A DNA stretch of 64,000 nt from Cytobacillus suaedae (GCA_014960805.1 CP063163.1:2312001-2376000); one strand, 5' to 3'; positions 43,301 through 52,723 are shown, numbered from the stretch's first letter. Program-made: numbers and translations. The notes: a model not told the origin generated them from the letters alone.

Positions 43301-44460
43301 TATGAACGTAGCCGCTCATCAACAAGTCGTTTTTCCTTCTTAGTTAATTCTCCAATGTTTACCCTTTTTACAATTGGAGTCACTCTTATCACATCTTGAA
43401 GTTTACCAACAAGATCTTGATTCAATTCTGTAGAAGATTCAATCACAATCTCTAATTGATCCTGATTTTCTCTACTCGAAACAAGGGCTTGAAAGGATGA
43501 GTACCCCTCGTTTGCCAAGACAGCAGCAAGTTGCTTTTCTCGAACAAACATTCCCTTCACTTTAACTCCATCACTTACACGACCGAGGACCCCTGCAATT
43601 CGCATGCCTTCATATCCTTCAACCCATTTTGATAAATCTCCTGTTCCAAACCGAATCAAAGGATAACTCTTTTCAAATAACGTAACCACAATTTCCCCTT
43701 CTCCACTCTCAACCAGGTTACCAGATACTGGGTCACAAATTTGAACAATGGCTGAACTTGTAAGCTTTAATCCTGGTCCTTTCTTATCTTCAAAAGCAAT
43801 ACAGCCACAATCTGCAGTACCATAACCCTCAAAAACTTGAATGCCTAGCTCTTCGCATCTTTGGCGTAACGCTACTGGTGTCATTTCTGCAGTAAAGAAT
43901 ACTTTTGATAATGCTAGCTCTCTACTATTCACCCAGCCTTTTTCCTCAGCTGTATCTAGTAAAATCGTAAAAAAGCTTGGTGTACCTACATAACCAGTTA
44001 CTTTTACATCTTTCATAACCTGAAGTTGTAGCTCTCTATTACCTGTTCCAGCCGGAATAACTGTCGCACCTAGTTTTCTCAGAGCTGAATCAAACATAAA
44101 ACCAGCGGGTGATAAGTGGTAAGAGAAGGTATTTTGAACAATATCATTTTCATTAAAACCAGCAGCCTCAAGTGCTTCTGCAAATCTCCAAAAATCATCT
44201 TCATGTGTTTGAGGATCATAGATTGGACCTGGTGACATAAATACCCTTGCCATTTTAGTTGCAGAAAGGGTTGATAGTCCTGCAAAAGGAAGATTTTCCT
44301 GTTGCAATTCTGGTAATCTATCTTTTTTAAACACAGGAATCTTTACGAGATCCTCTACCGTTATAATACTATCTGAGGTTAGTCCTTTTTCCTCCATTAC
44401 TGCCCTAAATCCCTCTGCATGCTCAAACGCATAAGAAACCAAGTCTTGAATTGATGACAA
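43300..44460 (-). CDS. Phenylacetate-CoA ligase-like AMP-binding enzyme
   Basis: A 386-residue, PaaK-like adenylate-forming enzyme. VFMSPGPIYDPQTHEDDFWR, FEGYGTADCGCIAFE and IRFGTGDLSKW are visible; the last two match the family's A5 and A7 motifs. Start is TTG 44460 with GAGGTGG six bases upstream. It is somewhat short compared with PaaK (about 430), missing part of the N-terminal region. It is the last gene of the Liv-type cluster, directly abutting the LivF-like gene. It probably activates the imported acid to its CoA ester; an aromatic acid is a guess from the family. Confidence 0.8.
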   Translation of the reverse strand: MSSIQDLVSYAFEHAEGFRAVMEEKGLTSDSIITVEDLVKIPVFKKDRLPELQQENLPFAGLSTLSATKMARVFMSPGPIYDPQTHEDDFWRFAEALEAAGFNENDIVQNTFSYHLSPAGFMFDSALRKLGATVIPAGTGNRELQLQVMKDVKVTGYVGTPSFFTILLDTAEEKGWVNSRELALSKVFFTAEMTPVALRQRCEELGIQVFEGYGTADCGCIAFEDKKGPGLKLTSSAIVQICDPVSGNLVESGEGEIVVTLFEKSYPLIRFGTGDLSKWVEGYEGMRIAGVLGRVSDGVKVKGMFVREKQLAAVLANEGYSSFQALVSSRENQDQLEIVIESSTELNQDLVGKLQDVIRVTPIVKRVNIGELTKKEKRLVDERLRS

Positions 44461-45249
44461 CTATAGCCACCTCTTTCTACGTTTGTAAGATTTAATATCT
44501 TTATAGCTTTTCGCACCCTTTGAACTTACACCAAGATAGAATTCCCTTACATCTTGGTTGGATAATAACTTATCAACCGAGCCTTCCATAACAACACGGC
44601 CATTTTCCATAATGTAGCCATAATGAGCAATGGAGAGCGCAACCTTTGCATTTTGCTCGACAACCAAAATGGTAGTCCCTTCTTCTTCATTAATTTTCTT
44701 AATGATTCCAAAGATTTCTTTTACTAATAATGGTGCAAGCCCCAAGGATGGCTCATCTAACAATAAGACACTTGGCTTTGCCATTATGCCTCTTCCAATC
44801 GCTAGCATCTGCTGCTCCCCGCCAGATAAATAGCCAGCCTGTCTGTTCTTGAGCATTTCTAACTTCGGAAAATAGTGATACACCTTTTGAATATCACCTT
44901 TAATATTCTTTCGATCCTTCCGAGTATGTGCACCTGCAATAAGATTATCTTCCACTGAAAGGTGCTCGAATACACGGCGACCTTCCATACATTGAAAAAT
45001 TCCTTTTTTCACAATAACATCTGCACCATTGGTATCAATTCGCTCATCATTTAATTCAATATATCCATCCGTTACTTCACCATTTTCACTTTTTAAAAGG
45101 CCTGAAATTGCCTTAAGGGTCGTAGTTTTGCCAGCCCCATTGCTTCCTAATAAAGCGACAATCTTCCCTTTTGGCACTTCCATCGATAGTCCTTTTAAAA
45201 CTAATATAACGCGATCGTACACTACTTCGACGTTGTTTAAAGTAAGCAT
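44461..45249 (-). CDS. LivF-type ABC transporter ATP-binding protein
   Basis: A 262-residue ATPase. Walker A is LLGSNGAGKTTTLKA, the signature LSGGEQQMLAIGRG, and Walker B VLLLDEPSLGLAP. ATG 45249 has GGAGG six bases upstream. The tail after residue 235 is longer and more basic than in LivF (KSYKDIKSYKRRKRWL). It should pair with the LivG-type ATPase at 50455. An intra-operon terminator at 45297 separates it from the binding-protein gene. Confidence 0.9.
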   Translation of the reverse strand: MLTLNNVEVVYDRVILVLKGLSMEVPKGKIVALLGSNGAGKTTTLKAISGLLKSENGEVTDGYIELNDERIDTNGADVIVKKGIFQCMEGRRVFEHLSVEDNLIAGAHTRKDRKNIKGDIQKVYHYFPKLEMLKNRQAGYLSGGEQQMLAIGRGIMAKPSVLLLDEPSLGLAPLLVKEIFGIIKKINEEEGTTILVVEQNAKVALSIAHYGYIMENGRVVMEGSVDKLLSNQDVREFYLGVSSKGAKSYKDIKSYKRRKRWL

Positions 45250-45296
45250 CATAATCCTCCATTTACTGAAAAATAGCGTGATGTCGAACACTTTTA

Positions 45297-45327
45297 TAAA
45301 AAAAGGGGGACAATTCCTCTCCCCCTT
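45297..45327 (-). terminator. Intra-operon terminator after the binding-protein gene
   Basis: On the minus strand AAGGGGG (45327-45321) pairs with CCCCCTT (45309-45303) and is followed by a run of T. It stands between the binding-protein gene and the LivF-like gene, so the last two genes may depend on read-through or a separate promoter. Confidence 0.85.
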
Positions 45328-45334
45328 AAGTGAA

Positions 45335-46513
45335 TTAATAGCCAATATAGTCCGTAAACACTTCCCACTTTCCGTTTTTCACTTCAGCTAAACGAATTTG
45401 GTTTGTACCTGCGTGATTGTCAGCAGTGAAAGTAATTGGTGCTGCTAATCCACCAAACTCTAAGTTTGAAATCTTCTCTAATCCTTTACGGATTCCCTCA
45501 CCAGTTGTTGGGTCATCAGCCAATTTCACACCTTCAACCATAATTGATGCAGCTACCCAGCCTTGAACGAATTTTTGGTTGATATCATCAATCGTTTTTC
45601 CTTTGCTTTCTAAGTACTCTTTAATATCAGCCATACCTTCTAAATCTTCATATGGGAAGGCATGTGTCACTACACCGATAAATCCTTCAGCAGCTTCTCC
45701 TGCAATTGGAAGTAAGCCTTCCCCTGTTGCCCAGTTTAAGCCGATGAACTGCGTGTCAATTCCAAGTTTTTTTGCATCCTTTAGAATTGTTGCCGTAGCA
45801 CCCCATGTTTGTTGAATAATTGCATAATCAGGGTTTTTCTTTTCCATATTTAAGAGTTGAGAAGTTGCATCTAATGCACTTAGTTCAACAATCTGCTCAT
45901 CAACTACTTCAACACCCATTTCAGCTGCAAATGCTTTTGCATCTTCAATAGGTGATTTACCAAATGCAGTGTCATTATAAATTAATGCGAGTGTAGGAGT
46001 TCCACCCTTGTGATTATCTTTGATCCATTTAATCGCTGAACGAGCTTGGTCAGAGTATGTAGCAGCCACTAAGAAGTTGTATGGACTCTCTTCAAGGTTT
46101 TTAAGGTTTTCTGAGTAAGATGCCGAAATATATGGTAGTTTGTCAGTTGCTACTAAACTACGAAGTGCTTCTGTATCACCAGTACCCCATCCTAATACAC
46201 CAGCTACTTTGTCTTTTGATTTAAGCTTTTGATATAGCTTTTGAGCTTCTGGGATTTTATAAGCATAATCATCTCCAACTAACTCTAGCTTGTAACCATT
46301 AACAAGTCCCTTTGTAGCAAGATGCTCAAAGTATGCCTTTTCCCCTTCTGCATAAGGAGTACCAACGTCACCAGTTCCACCAGTTAAATCGAATAGACCC
46401 CCTATTTTGATTGTAGCTTTTTCATCACCTGAAGCCTTTTCTCCACCTGAACAGCCTGCCATTACACCTAGAACAAGTAATAAGATCATACTTATCGAAA
46501 AGAACTTTTTCAT
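45335..46513 (-). CDS. LivK-type ABC transporter substrate-binding lipoprotein
   Basis: A 392-residue periplasmic-binding-type I protein. ATG 46513 (GAGGAGGAG upstream) gives MKKFFSISMILLLVLGVMAG, then the lipobox Cys and a Ser/Gly/Glu linker. IKIGGLFDLTGGTGDVGTPY and LIYNDTAFGKSP are typical of the branched-chain amino acid/amide binding group. It is anchored outside the membrane and delivers the ligand to the LivH/LivM permeases. The ligand is not branched-chain amino acids with any certainty; the acyl-CoA-ligase neighbours suggest an organic acid. Confidence 0.9.
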   Translation of the reverse strand: MKKFFSISMILLLVLGVMAGCSGGEKASGDEKATIKIGGLFDLTGGTGDVGTPYAEGEKAYFEHLATKGLVNGYKLELVGDDYAYKIPEAQKLYQKLKSKDKVAGVLGWGTGDTEALRSLVATDKLPYISASYSENLKNLEESPYNFLVAATYSDQARSAIKWIKDNHKGGTPTLALIYNDTAFGKSPIEDAKAFAAEMGVEVVDEQIVELSALDATSQLLNMEKKNPDYAIIQQTWGATATILKDAKKLGIDTQFIGLNWATGEGLLPIAGEAAEGFIGVVTHAFPYEDLEGMADIKEYLESKGKTIDDINQKFVQGWVAASIMVEGVKLADDPTTGEGIRKGLEKISNLEFGGLAAPITFTADNHAGTNQIRLAEVKNGKWEVFTDYIGY

Positions 46514-46573
46514 ACTTCTCCTCCTCATTTTCAGTAAAATTTTTAAACAAAGTGAAAACACACTTTACCGTAG

Positions 46574-47635
46574 CTAATAGGAATACGGCCAGAGCTTAAA
46601 GTAATCTTTAATATTCTTCCACATTTTCGCTAGACCTTCAGGTTCATAGATTAGGAAAAGGATAATAACTAATCCAAATACCACTTCCTTTAACCCTACT
46701 AATACATTTGCAAGATCCGGCATCACTCCACTCAAGACCTCGATACCACCTCGAAGGAATACTGGTAGTAACGTAATAAAGATTGCGCCATAAATGGATC
46801 CGAACACGCTTCCTAGACCACCTACTAGAATCATAGCTAAGAATTCAATCGAAACCGTTATGCTATATAGCTCTGGGCTAACAATCATCGTGTAATGGCC
46901 AAGCAGAGCACCGGCGATTCCTACAAAGAAAGAGCTAATTGAAAAAGCCAATACTTTATATTTGAAGATATCAATCCCCATTACTTCTGCAGCAATATCA
47001 CGGTCACGTACCGCGATAAAAGCTCGGCCTACTCTAGACCTAAACAAATTCAACGTAAAGACGGTTGTAATTAGTAATACAACAAACATTAAATAGTAAT
47101 AACTTTTTTCACTCGCGAACATAAATCCACCGATACTTGGTCTTGATAGTACCATTCCAGCAGTTCCACCTGTCAACGAATCCCACCTTGAGATGACAAA
47201 CAAGATGATTACTTGAGCTGCTAATGTTGCAATTGCTAGATATAGTCCTTTTAAACGAAGAGATGGAATTCCAAATAGTGCACCTATCAGTGCGGTTATT
47301 AGACCTGCAGTAGGCATTGCTATCCAAAAACTTAAGCCTAGCTTTACAGTTAAAACAGCTGAAGTATAGCCTCCCACTCCTAAGAAGGCACCAACGCCAA
47401 TTGAGATTTGTCCTGTAAAGCCTGTTAAAATATTTAACCCGATCGCTCCAATTGCTGCTATCCCACATAATGTGGCAAGTCCCACGATATAATCCGAAGA
47501 AATAAGAGGGAAAATCGCAAAGAGTAGAACGATTGCGTAAATTCGCATTCTAACACGGGTAATTTTCCAAATTTTCATGTCTTGTTTGTAGTTAACATGG
47601 AATTCACCACAATCCATTACGAATGGATTTCGCAT
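46574..47635 (-). CDS. LivM-type ABC transporter permease
   Basis: A 353-residue permease with about nine hydrophobic segments. The coupling-loop motif is FRSRVGRAFIAVRDRDIAAE, and GFTGQISIGVGAFLGVGGYT is the family signature. It follows the LivH-like gene by three bases. AGAGGGTG precedes ATG 47635. Confidence 0.9.
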   Translation of the reverse strand: MRNPFVMDCGEFHVNYKQDMKIWKITRVRMRIYAIVLLFAIFPLISSDYIVGLATLCGIAAIGAIGLNILTGFTGQISIGVGAFLGVGGYTSAVLTVKLGLSFWIAMPTAGLITALIGALFGIPSLRLKGLYLAIATLAAQVIILFVISRWDSLTGGTAGMVLSRPSIGGFMFASEKSYYYLMFVVLLITTVFTLNLFRSRVGRAFIAVRDRDIAAEVMGIDIFKYKVLAFSISSFFVGIAGALLGHYTMIVSPELYSITVSIEFLAMILVGGLGSVFGSIYGAIFITLLPVFLRGGIEVLSGVMPDLANVLVGLKEVVFGLVIILFLIYEPEGLAKMWKNIKDYFKLWPYSY

Positions 47636-47638
47636 AGT

Positions 47639-48523
47639 TTACACCCTCTCGATTTCTTTTTTACCGAACAATCCGTACGGCTTAAACATCAAAATAAAGA
47701 CTAATAGAATAAATGGCATAACTTCTTTCATACCACCACCAACTAATGGATCTAAATAGCCTCCCGTCATACTTTCGATAATGCCGATAATTAAACCACC
47801 AACAATCGCACCTGGTATACTATCAAGACCACCTAAGATTGCAACTGGTAATACCTTTAATCCGATTGCTGATAGAGAAGCATTTACACCATTAATGTTT
47901 CCAAGCAAAATACCTCCAACTGCTGATACAATCGCTGCAATCGCCCATGATACAGCAAATATTGTCTTTACACTGATTCCCATGGACATGGCTGCCTGCT
48001 GGTCATCCGCAGTTGCACGCATCGCAATTCCAAGCTTTGAATACTTGAAAAAGAGGGTAAAGATTAAAAGCATTACCACTACGATTACTAGTGACCAAAG
48101 GTAAACAGGGGCAACAACGACTTCACCAAACCTTACCGGCTGTTCTGAAAATATTTGCGGGAACACACGCGTTTCATGGCCCCAAATAATATGCACGATA
48201 CCAGCTAATACACTGGAAAGTCCGATTGTTGCCATAATCATAGATATTACCGGTTCTCCTATAAAGGGCCGGAGAACTATCCGCTCTATCACAAAGCCTA
48301 AAATTGCACTGAATAATAATGCAATTAAAAGAGCTGGTAAAAATGGTATATTATACGCTGTTATGAGTGTTAAACAGACATACGTTCCAACTAGTAAAAA
48401 CTCCCCTTGGGCAAAGTTAATTGCGTCACTAGATTTATAGATTAATACAAACCCTAGGGCAACTAGTGCGTACACACTACCTACAACGATTCCTGTTACT
48501 AACATTTGTAAGAAAAACGTCAT
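47639..48523 (-). CDS. LivH-type ABC transporter permease
   Basis: A 294-residue permease. YALVALGFVLIYKSSDAINF and the coupling-loop KYSKLGIAMRATADDQQAAM are typical of LivH. Its ATG overlaps the stop of the acyl-CoA synthetase gene (TAATG), showing translational coupling. Confidence 0.92.
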   Translation of the reverse strand: MTFFLQMLVTGIVVGSVYALVALGFVLIYKSSDAINFAQGEFLLVGTYVCLTLITAYNIPFLPALLIALLFSAILGFVIERIVLRPFIGEPVISMIMATIGLSSVLAGIVHIIWGHETRVFPQIFSEQPVRFGEVVVAPVYLWSLVIVVVMLLIFTLFFKYSKLGIAMRATADDQQAAMSMGISVKTIFAVSWAIAAIVSAVGGILLGNINGVNASLSAIGLKVLPVAILGGLDSIPGAIVGGLIIGIIESMTGGYLDPLVGGGMKEVMPFILLVFILMFKPYGLFGKKEIERV

Positions 48524-50433
48524 TAAGCTGCTCCCTCGCCTTCGTCCATAAAGATTACTCGAAGTGTTGTTTGAATCAATTGTTCATTTCCATCACGATA
48601 TTTAATTCGACCTTCCACATCAATCTGATCACTTTCTGAATAGATGCCATCAATAAGTTTTTCATATTTCTTAGCAACAAACTGTCTACGTACTTTTTTC
48701 GTACGAGTTAGCTCTTCATCATCTGCGTCTAATTCTTTATAAAGCAGAACAAACTTCTTAATGCGTGCTTTTTCAGGTAATGACCTATTTACCTCATTGA
48801 CCTGTTCTTGAATAAGTTCAAGAACGGCAGGTTTAGATGATAAATCTGTATAGGTTGTATATCCAATTTGTTTTTTCTCTGCCCAACGACCTACATTTTC
48901 CATATCAATGTTGATCATAGCCACAACGTATGGACGATCTCTTCCTGTTGCAACCGCTTCTTGGATATAAGGGCTAAACTTTAATTTATTTTCAATAAAT
49001 TGAGGAGAAAACATTTCACCTGAATCTAAACGAATTACGTCTTTTAAGCGATCGATGATATAAAGATGTCCCTCTTCGTCAAGTCTTCCAGCATCTCCTG
49101 TATGTAGCCAACCATTTTCAATTGTTTCCTTAGTTGACTGCTCATTTTTGTAATAGCCTACGCACACACTGGAACTTTTAATGAGTACCTCACCTTTTTC
49201 CGAAATTTTCACCTCAGTACCAGGTATCGGAGTACCTACACTATCAAGCTTAATATCACCATCTCGGTGGACAATTGAGATTCCTGATACCTCAGTCTGA
49301 CCATAGATGCTTTTCACATTAACCCCAATGCTATGGAAAAACGTAAATACATCTGGCCCTAGTGGCGCACCTCCTGTATAGGCACGTTTAATTCGCAGTA
49401 ACCCAAGATGATCGCGTATCGCAGAAAATAAAAAGTAGTCTGCTAGTTTATATTTCATTCTCAAACCACGCGGAATCTCTTCCTTATTGAATTTAGCATT
49501 AGCTACTTGTTCACCAATTGGCTTGCACCATTCATACACTTTACGCTTAAACCAGCCAGCATCTTGGATTCGTACCTGAAATTTCGAAACCATATCTTCA
49601 TAGATTCGTGGCGGCGAAAACATTACCTGTGGTCCGATTTCACGAAGGTTTTCTAATACGGTCGTTGGTTCTTCTGGAAAATTAATTGTCATCCCACTTG
49701 ATAATCCGGTAGCAATGGTCATCATTTGCTCACCAATCCATGCTAGTGGTAAAAAAGATAGATATTCGTCATTGCCATCTAAGGGATCAAATGAGGTTAG
49801 GTTATGCGCCATATCAAATAGGTTTCGGTAAGTTAGCATAGTTCCCTTCGGATTTCCTGTCGTTCCAGAAGTATAAGAAAGAATTGCTAAATCCTCATAG
49901 GTTCCCTTTTCAAGTTCTGTTTCAAAGAAAGTAGGGTTTTCTTTGTTGTGTTCTTTCCCTATCTCTAGTACGTCATCAAAAAATAAGAGATTTTCAGCCT
50001 TATAATTTCTCATCCCTCTTGAATCATAATAGATGATCGTTTTGACCTTCTGAATCTGATCCATCACTTCATAAAGCTTATCAACTTGTTCCTGATCTTC
50101 TACAACAACGATTGAAGCATCACAATTATCTAGAATATAAGCTATTTCATTTGGAAGAGATTCCTGGAAGATCCCAACGGATATTCCACCTAAACTTTGA
50201 GCTGCAAGTTCACTTATGACCCACTCTGGGCGATTGTCACCAATAATCGCAAGCTTATCTCCACGATTTAGCCCTAGTTTTGCAAGCCCTAAACTAAAAT
50301 GTTGCACGTGTTCGTAGTATTGCTGATAGGTAACTTCATTCCAAATTCCATAATCTTTTTCTCGGTAAGCTACCTTCGCACCCTTTGATTTACTATTCTC
50401 CCGTAATACTTGAGGAAATGTCATGTTAGACAT
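48523..50433 (-). CDS. Long-chain acyl-CoA synthetase-type AMP-binding enzyme
   Basis: A 636-residue adenylate-forming ligase. The P-loop AMP motif reads LSYTSGTTGNPKGTMLTYRN, with IKSIYGQTEVSG and GWLHTGDAGRLDEEGHLYII as motifs A5 and A7 and RLKDVIRLDSGEMFSP near A8. It converts a carboxylic acid, ATP and CoA to acyl-CoA. ATG 50433 has GGAGG seven bases upstream. The gene is placed between LivG- and LivH-type transporter genes, so the transported compound is probably its substrate (inference). Confidence 0.9.
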   Translation of the reverse strand: MSNMTFPQVLRENSKSKGAKVAYREKDYGIWNEVTYQQYYEHVQHFSLGLAKLGLNRGDKLAIIGDNRPEWVISELAAQSLGGISVGIFQESLPNEIAYILDNCDASIVVVEDQEQVDKLYEVMDQIQKVKTIIYYDSRGMRNYKAENLLFFDDVLEIGKEHNKENPTFFETELEKGTYEDLAILSYTSGTTGNPKGTMLTYRNLFDMAHNLTSFDPLDGNDEYLSFLPLAWIGEQMMTIATGLSSGMTINFPEEPTTVLENLREIGPQVMFSPPRIYEDMVSKFQVRIQDAGWFKRKVYEWCKPIGEQVANAKFNKEEIPRGLRMKYKLADYFLFSAIRDHLGLLRIKRAYTGGAPLGPDVFTFFHSIGVNVKSIYGQTEVSGISIVHRDGDIKLDSVGTPIPGTEVKISEKGEVLIKSSSVCVGYYKNEQSTKETIENGWLHTGDAGRLDEEGHLYIIDRLKDVIRLDSGEMFSPQFIENKLKFSPYIQEAVATGRDRPYVVAMINIDMENVGRWAEKKQIGYTTYTDLSSKPAVLELIQEQVNEVNRSLPEKARIKKFVLLYKELDADDEELTRTKKVRRQFVAKKYEKLIDGIYSESDQIDVEGRIKYRDGNEQLIQTTLRVIFMDEGEGAA

Positions 50434-50454
50434 CAAATACCTCCTCCCTGATTG

Positions 50455-51231
50455 TTATCCTACTTGTTCTTCATCTTCACCTAAGTAAGCATTGATAACT
50501 TGTTGGTTATTTTGAATTTCTTTTGGTGTACCATAGCCTATTAACTTTCCAAAATCTAAAACGGCAATATGATCTGAAAGATCCATTACGACTCGCATAT
50601 CATGCTCAATTAAAATGATGGTTGTCTGTTTTTCAGCATGAATATCGATAATGTAGCGTGCCATGTCTTCTTTCTCTTCACTGTTCATACCCGCCATTGG
50701 CTCATCAAGTAACAGTACTTCTGGCTCTAAGGCTAAAGCTCTTCCTACCTCTACCCGCTTTTGTAAGCCATATGATAATCTGCCAACTGGGGTATTTCGT
50801 ATATCTTCAATTTCAAGAAAGTCAATAACCTCTTCAACTTTCTCTCTATGCTCAATTTCCTCTTTTTGAGCCTTCCCCCAATAAAATCCTCCTGAAAGTA
50901 AGCCTGTTTTCATTTTTGCATGTCTGCCAAGCATTAAGTTGTCCAAAACGGATAAATGAGGAAAAAGCTCAATGTTTTGGAAAGCTCTAGCAATTCCCAT
51001 ACCTGCTCGTGTATGCGGTTTTAAATGAGTGATATCTTCCCCTTTATAGCGAATGGCACCACTTGTGGGTCGATACAACCCACTGATACAGTTCAACATG
51101 CTCGTTTTCCCAGCACCATTTGGTCCGATTAACGAGAAAATCTCACCTTCTTTTACTTCATATGTAACCTGGTTTAGAGCTGTAACACCCCCGAAACGTA
51201 ACGTGATATCCTTGATTTCTAAAACACCCAA
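50455..51231 (-). CDS. LivG-type ABC transporter ATP-binding protein
   Basis: A 258-residue ATPase. Walker A LIGPNGAGKTSMLNC, signature LSYGLQKRVEVGRAL, Walker B VLLLDEPMAGMNSEE. The C-terminus IQNNQQVINAYLGEDEE is typical of LivG. Start is TTG 51231 with GGAGG seven bases upstream. It is the first gene of the seven-gene cluster, with a cre-like site immediately upstream. Confidence 0.9.
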   Translation of the reverse strand: MGVLEIKDITLRFGGVTALNQVTYEVKEGEIFSLIGPNGAGKTSMLNCISGLYRPTSGAIRYKGEDITHLKPHTRAGMGIARAFQNIELFPHLSVLDNLMLGRHAKMKTGLLSGGFYWGKAQKEEIEHREKVEEVIDFLEIEDIRNTPVGRLSYGLQKRVEVGRALALEPEVLLLDEPMAGMNSEEKEDMARYIIDIHAEKQTTIILIEHDMRVVMDLSDHIAVLDFGKLIGYGTPKEIQNNQQVINAYLGEDEEQVG

Positions 51232-51256
51232 ATTTCTTCCTCCTTTCGGGAAATTC

Positions 51257-51270
51257 TGCAAACGCTTACG
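51257..51270. promoter_or_regulatory. Possible cre (CcpA) site before the Liv-type cluster
   Basis: TGCAAACGCTTACG matches cre TGNAANCGNTNNCA at all but the last fixed base. It lies 14 bp upstream of the Shine-Dalgarno of the first gene, a position fit for catabolite repression. Confidence 0.45.
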
Positions 51271-51399
51271 AATCTGAATTATCAAAATACTTAAATAATA
51301 TATTCTTCGTATTCTGGAAATATCCTTGTTAATTTTTATAATTTTTATATAATTTAGTAAATTCTAACAAAAATAGGACCTTACTCCCACTGCTATACC

Positions 51400-51426
51400 A
51401 CTTTAAAGCACCGGGGGTCAGGCCCC
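51400..51426. repeat. GC-rich palindromic repeat, half copy
   Basis: ACTTTAAAGCA followed by CCGGGGGTCAGGCCCC, then ACAAGACAT. Only the right half is present. It ends nine bases before the stop codon of the EthD gene. Confidence 0.85.
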
Positions 51427-51434
51427 ACAAGACA

Positions 51435-51737
51435 TTATTCTATTATAGTGATGATAGGAGGCTTGTGAAGATATTGGAATAGTTCTTTACCATCTTCTTC
51501 TAGGGCTTTTGCTTCTGGGCTTGCAAGCGAATCAATAAGTGTACTCATATTCTCAAACTCTAGTATCGTTATTAAATATAAATTAAGATCTGTATTTTCA
51601 TTTTGAATCACTCTGTGTATAGAATCCTTTTTCATATTCGGAATCTTTTTTCCTAGAGGCACATGAACTTTGAAATAATGCTTCTCAAACCCTTCAACAT
51701 CTTTTGGCTTCTCGTACATTATGACTACCTTAGCCAT
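51435..51737 (-). CDS. EthD-domain protein
   Basis: A 100-residue dimeric alpha-beta-barrel protein of the EthD family. VVIMYEKPKDVEGFEKHYFK and HVPLGKKIPNMK form the family's N-terminal signature. EthD proteins accompany catabolic monooxygenases; the role here is unknown. AGAGGTG precedes the ATG. Confidence 0.85.
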   Translation of the reverse strand: MAKVVIMYEKPKDVEGFEKHYFKVHVPLGKKIPNMKKDSIHRVIQNENTDLNLYLITILEFENMSTLIDSLASPEAKALEEDGKELFQYLHKPPIITIIE

Positions 51738-51814
51738 TTCCCAACACCTCTTTATACGGAATTTTTCATTACAATATATTCTGCATCACCCATTTAATAC
51801 CAAAAAAGAAATAA

Positions 51815-51864
51815 GCCTGACCCCCGGTGCGTGAACGCTTTAAAGCACCGGGGGTCAGGCCCCA
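51815..51864. repeat. GC-rich palindromic repeat, full copy
   Basis: GCCTGACCCCCGGTGC (51815-51830) is the exact complement of GCACCGGGGGTCAGGC (51845-51860), around GTGAACGCTTTAAA. The right flank CCCAAAAGACATA matches that of 31058. It lies ten bases after the stop of the lipoprotein gene. Confidence 0.9.
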
Positions 51865-51874
51865 AAAGACATAT

Positions 51875-52723
51875 TTATTCGATATTTGTTAGGATGTATT
51901 GACCGTCTTTGTTTTGATAATATTCTACGATAACATGTTGATTTTTCTCAAAGCTGCTCCAGTCAACGTTTTTGATTTCTCCAATTTGTAGTGTAAGTTG
52001 TTGGAATTCTGTGTTGACTTGAATGGAATTCGCATCTACTTGACCTACATACGCTGCTTCTTCTCGAATTGTGTCAGCTTTTGTTTCTTCTTTACTGCCT
52101 CCACCGACTACTTCAATATGCTGTAGTACATGTTGACCGCTGTTATTTTTCACATACTCAATAATGACATGTTGATTTGCAGGTAAATCACTCCAGTTAA
52201 CATTTACTTTCTCTGAAATTTGTAGTGTTAACGATTCAAACTCTGTATTCACTTGGATTGAGTTAGCATCCACTTGCCCTACATATGCTGCCTCTACACG
52301 AATTACTTCTTCTTTAGGATCTGGCTTTTCATTTTCTTCTGCTTTTTTCTCTTCGACAACCTCAATACTAGTCAACATATATTGGTCTTTTTCGTTATGA
52401 TAATATTCGATAATCACATGTGCATTTTTCGGGATGTTACTCCAGTCTACGTCACTAACCTCTGAAATTTGCAAAGTTAAGGTTTTTGATTCTGTATTTA
52501 CTTCAATTGAGTTTACATCAACTTGCCCTACGTAAGCTGCTTCTTCCCTTACAATTTCCTTCTCTGTTTCTTCTTGTTTATTTTCAGTTTCTTCACCAGC
52601 TCCATTTACAGGTGTAACCTGTTTTCCAGCATCTCCAGCACTGTCCTCATTGCCCATTCCACAAGCCGCAAGTGTCATTACTAATATCATCAACAAGGGT
52701 AGCATTTTTAACCATTTCATCAT
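51875..52723 (-). CDS. Lipoprotein with three tandem 65-residue repeats
   Basis: A 282-residue secreted lipoprotein. The signal MKWLKMLPLLMILVMTLAAC has a lipobox ending at Cys21. A Glu-rich linker follows, then three repeats at about residues 58-122, 140-205 and 218-282. Each begins REEAAYVGQVDxNSI, with LTLQIxE and NxHVIIEY inside. GAGGTG precedes the ATG. The repeats look like small beta-domains. No family recognised; a cell-surface binding or sensing role is possible. Confidence 0.75.
   Translation of the reverse strand: MMKWLKMLPLLMILVMTLAACGMGNEDSAGDAGKQVTPVNGAGEETENKQEETEKEIVREEAAYVGQVDVNSIEVNTESKTLTLQISEVSDVDWSNIPKNAHVIIEYYHNEKDQYMLTSIEVVEEKKAEENEKPDPKEEVIRVEAAYVGQVDANSIQVNTEFESLTLQISEKVNVNWSDLPANQHVIIEYVKNNSGQHVLQHIEVVGGGSKEETKADTIREEAAYVGQVDANSIQVNTEFQQLTLQIGEIKNVDWSSFEKNQHVIVEYYQNKDGQYILTNIE

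Noticed and set aside
47109-47468. 119-codon minus frame inside the LivM-type gene
   Set aside because: It is a shadow frame of a well-conserved permease with no ribosome site.
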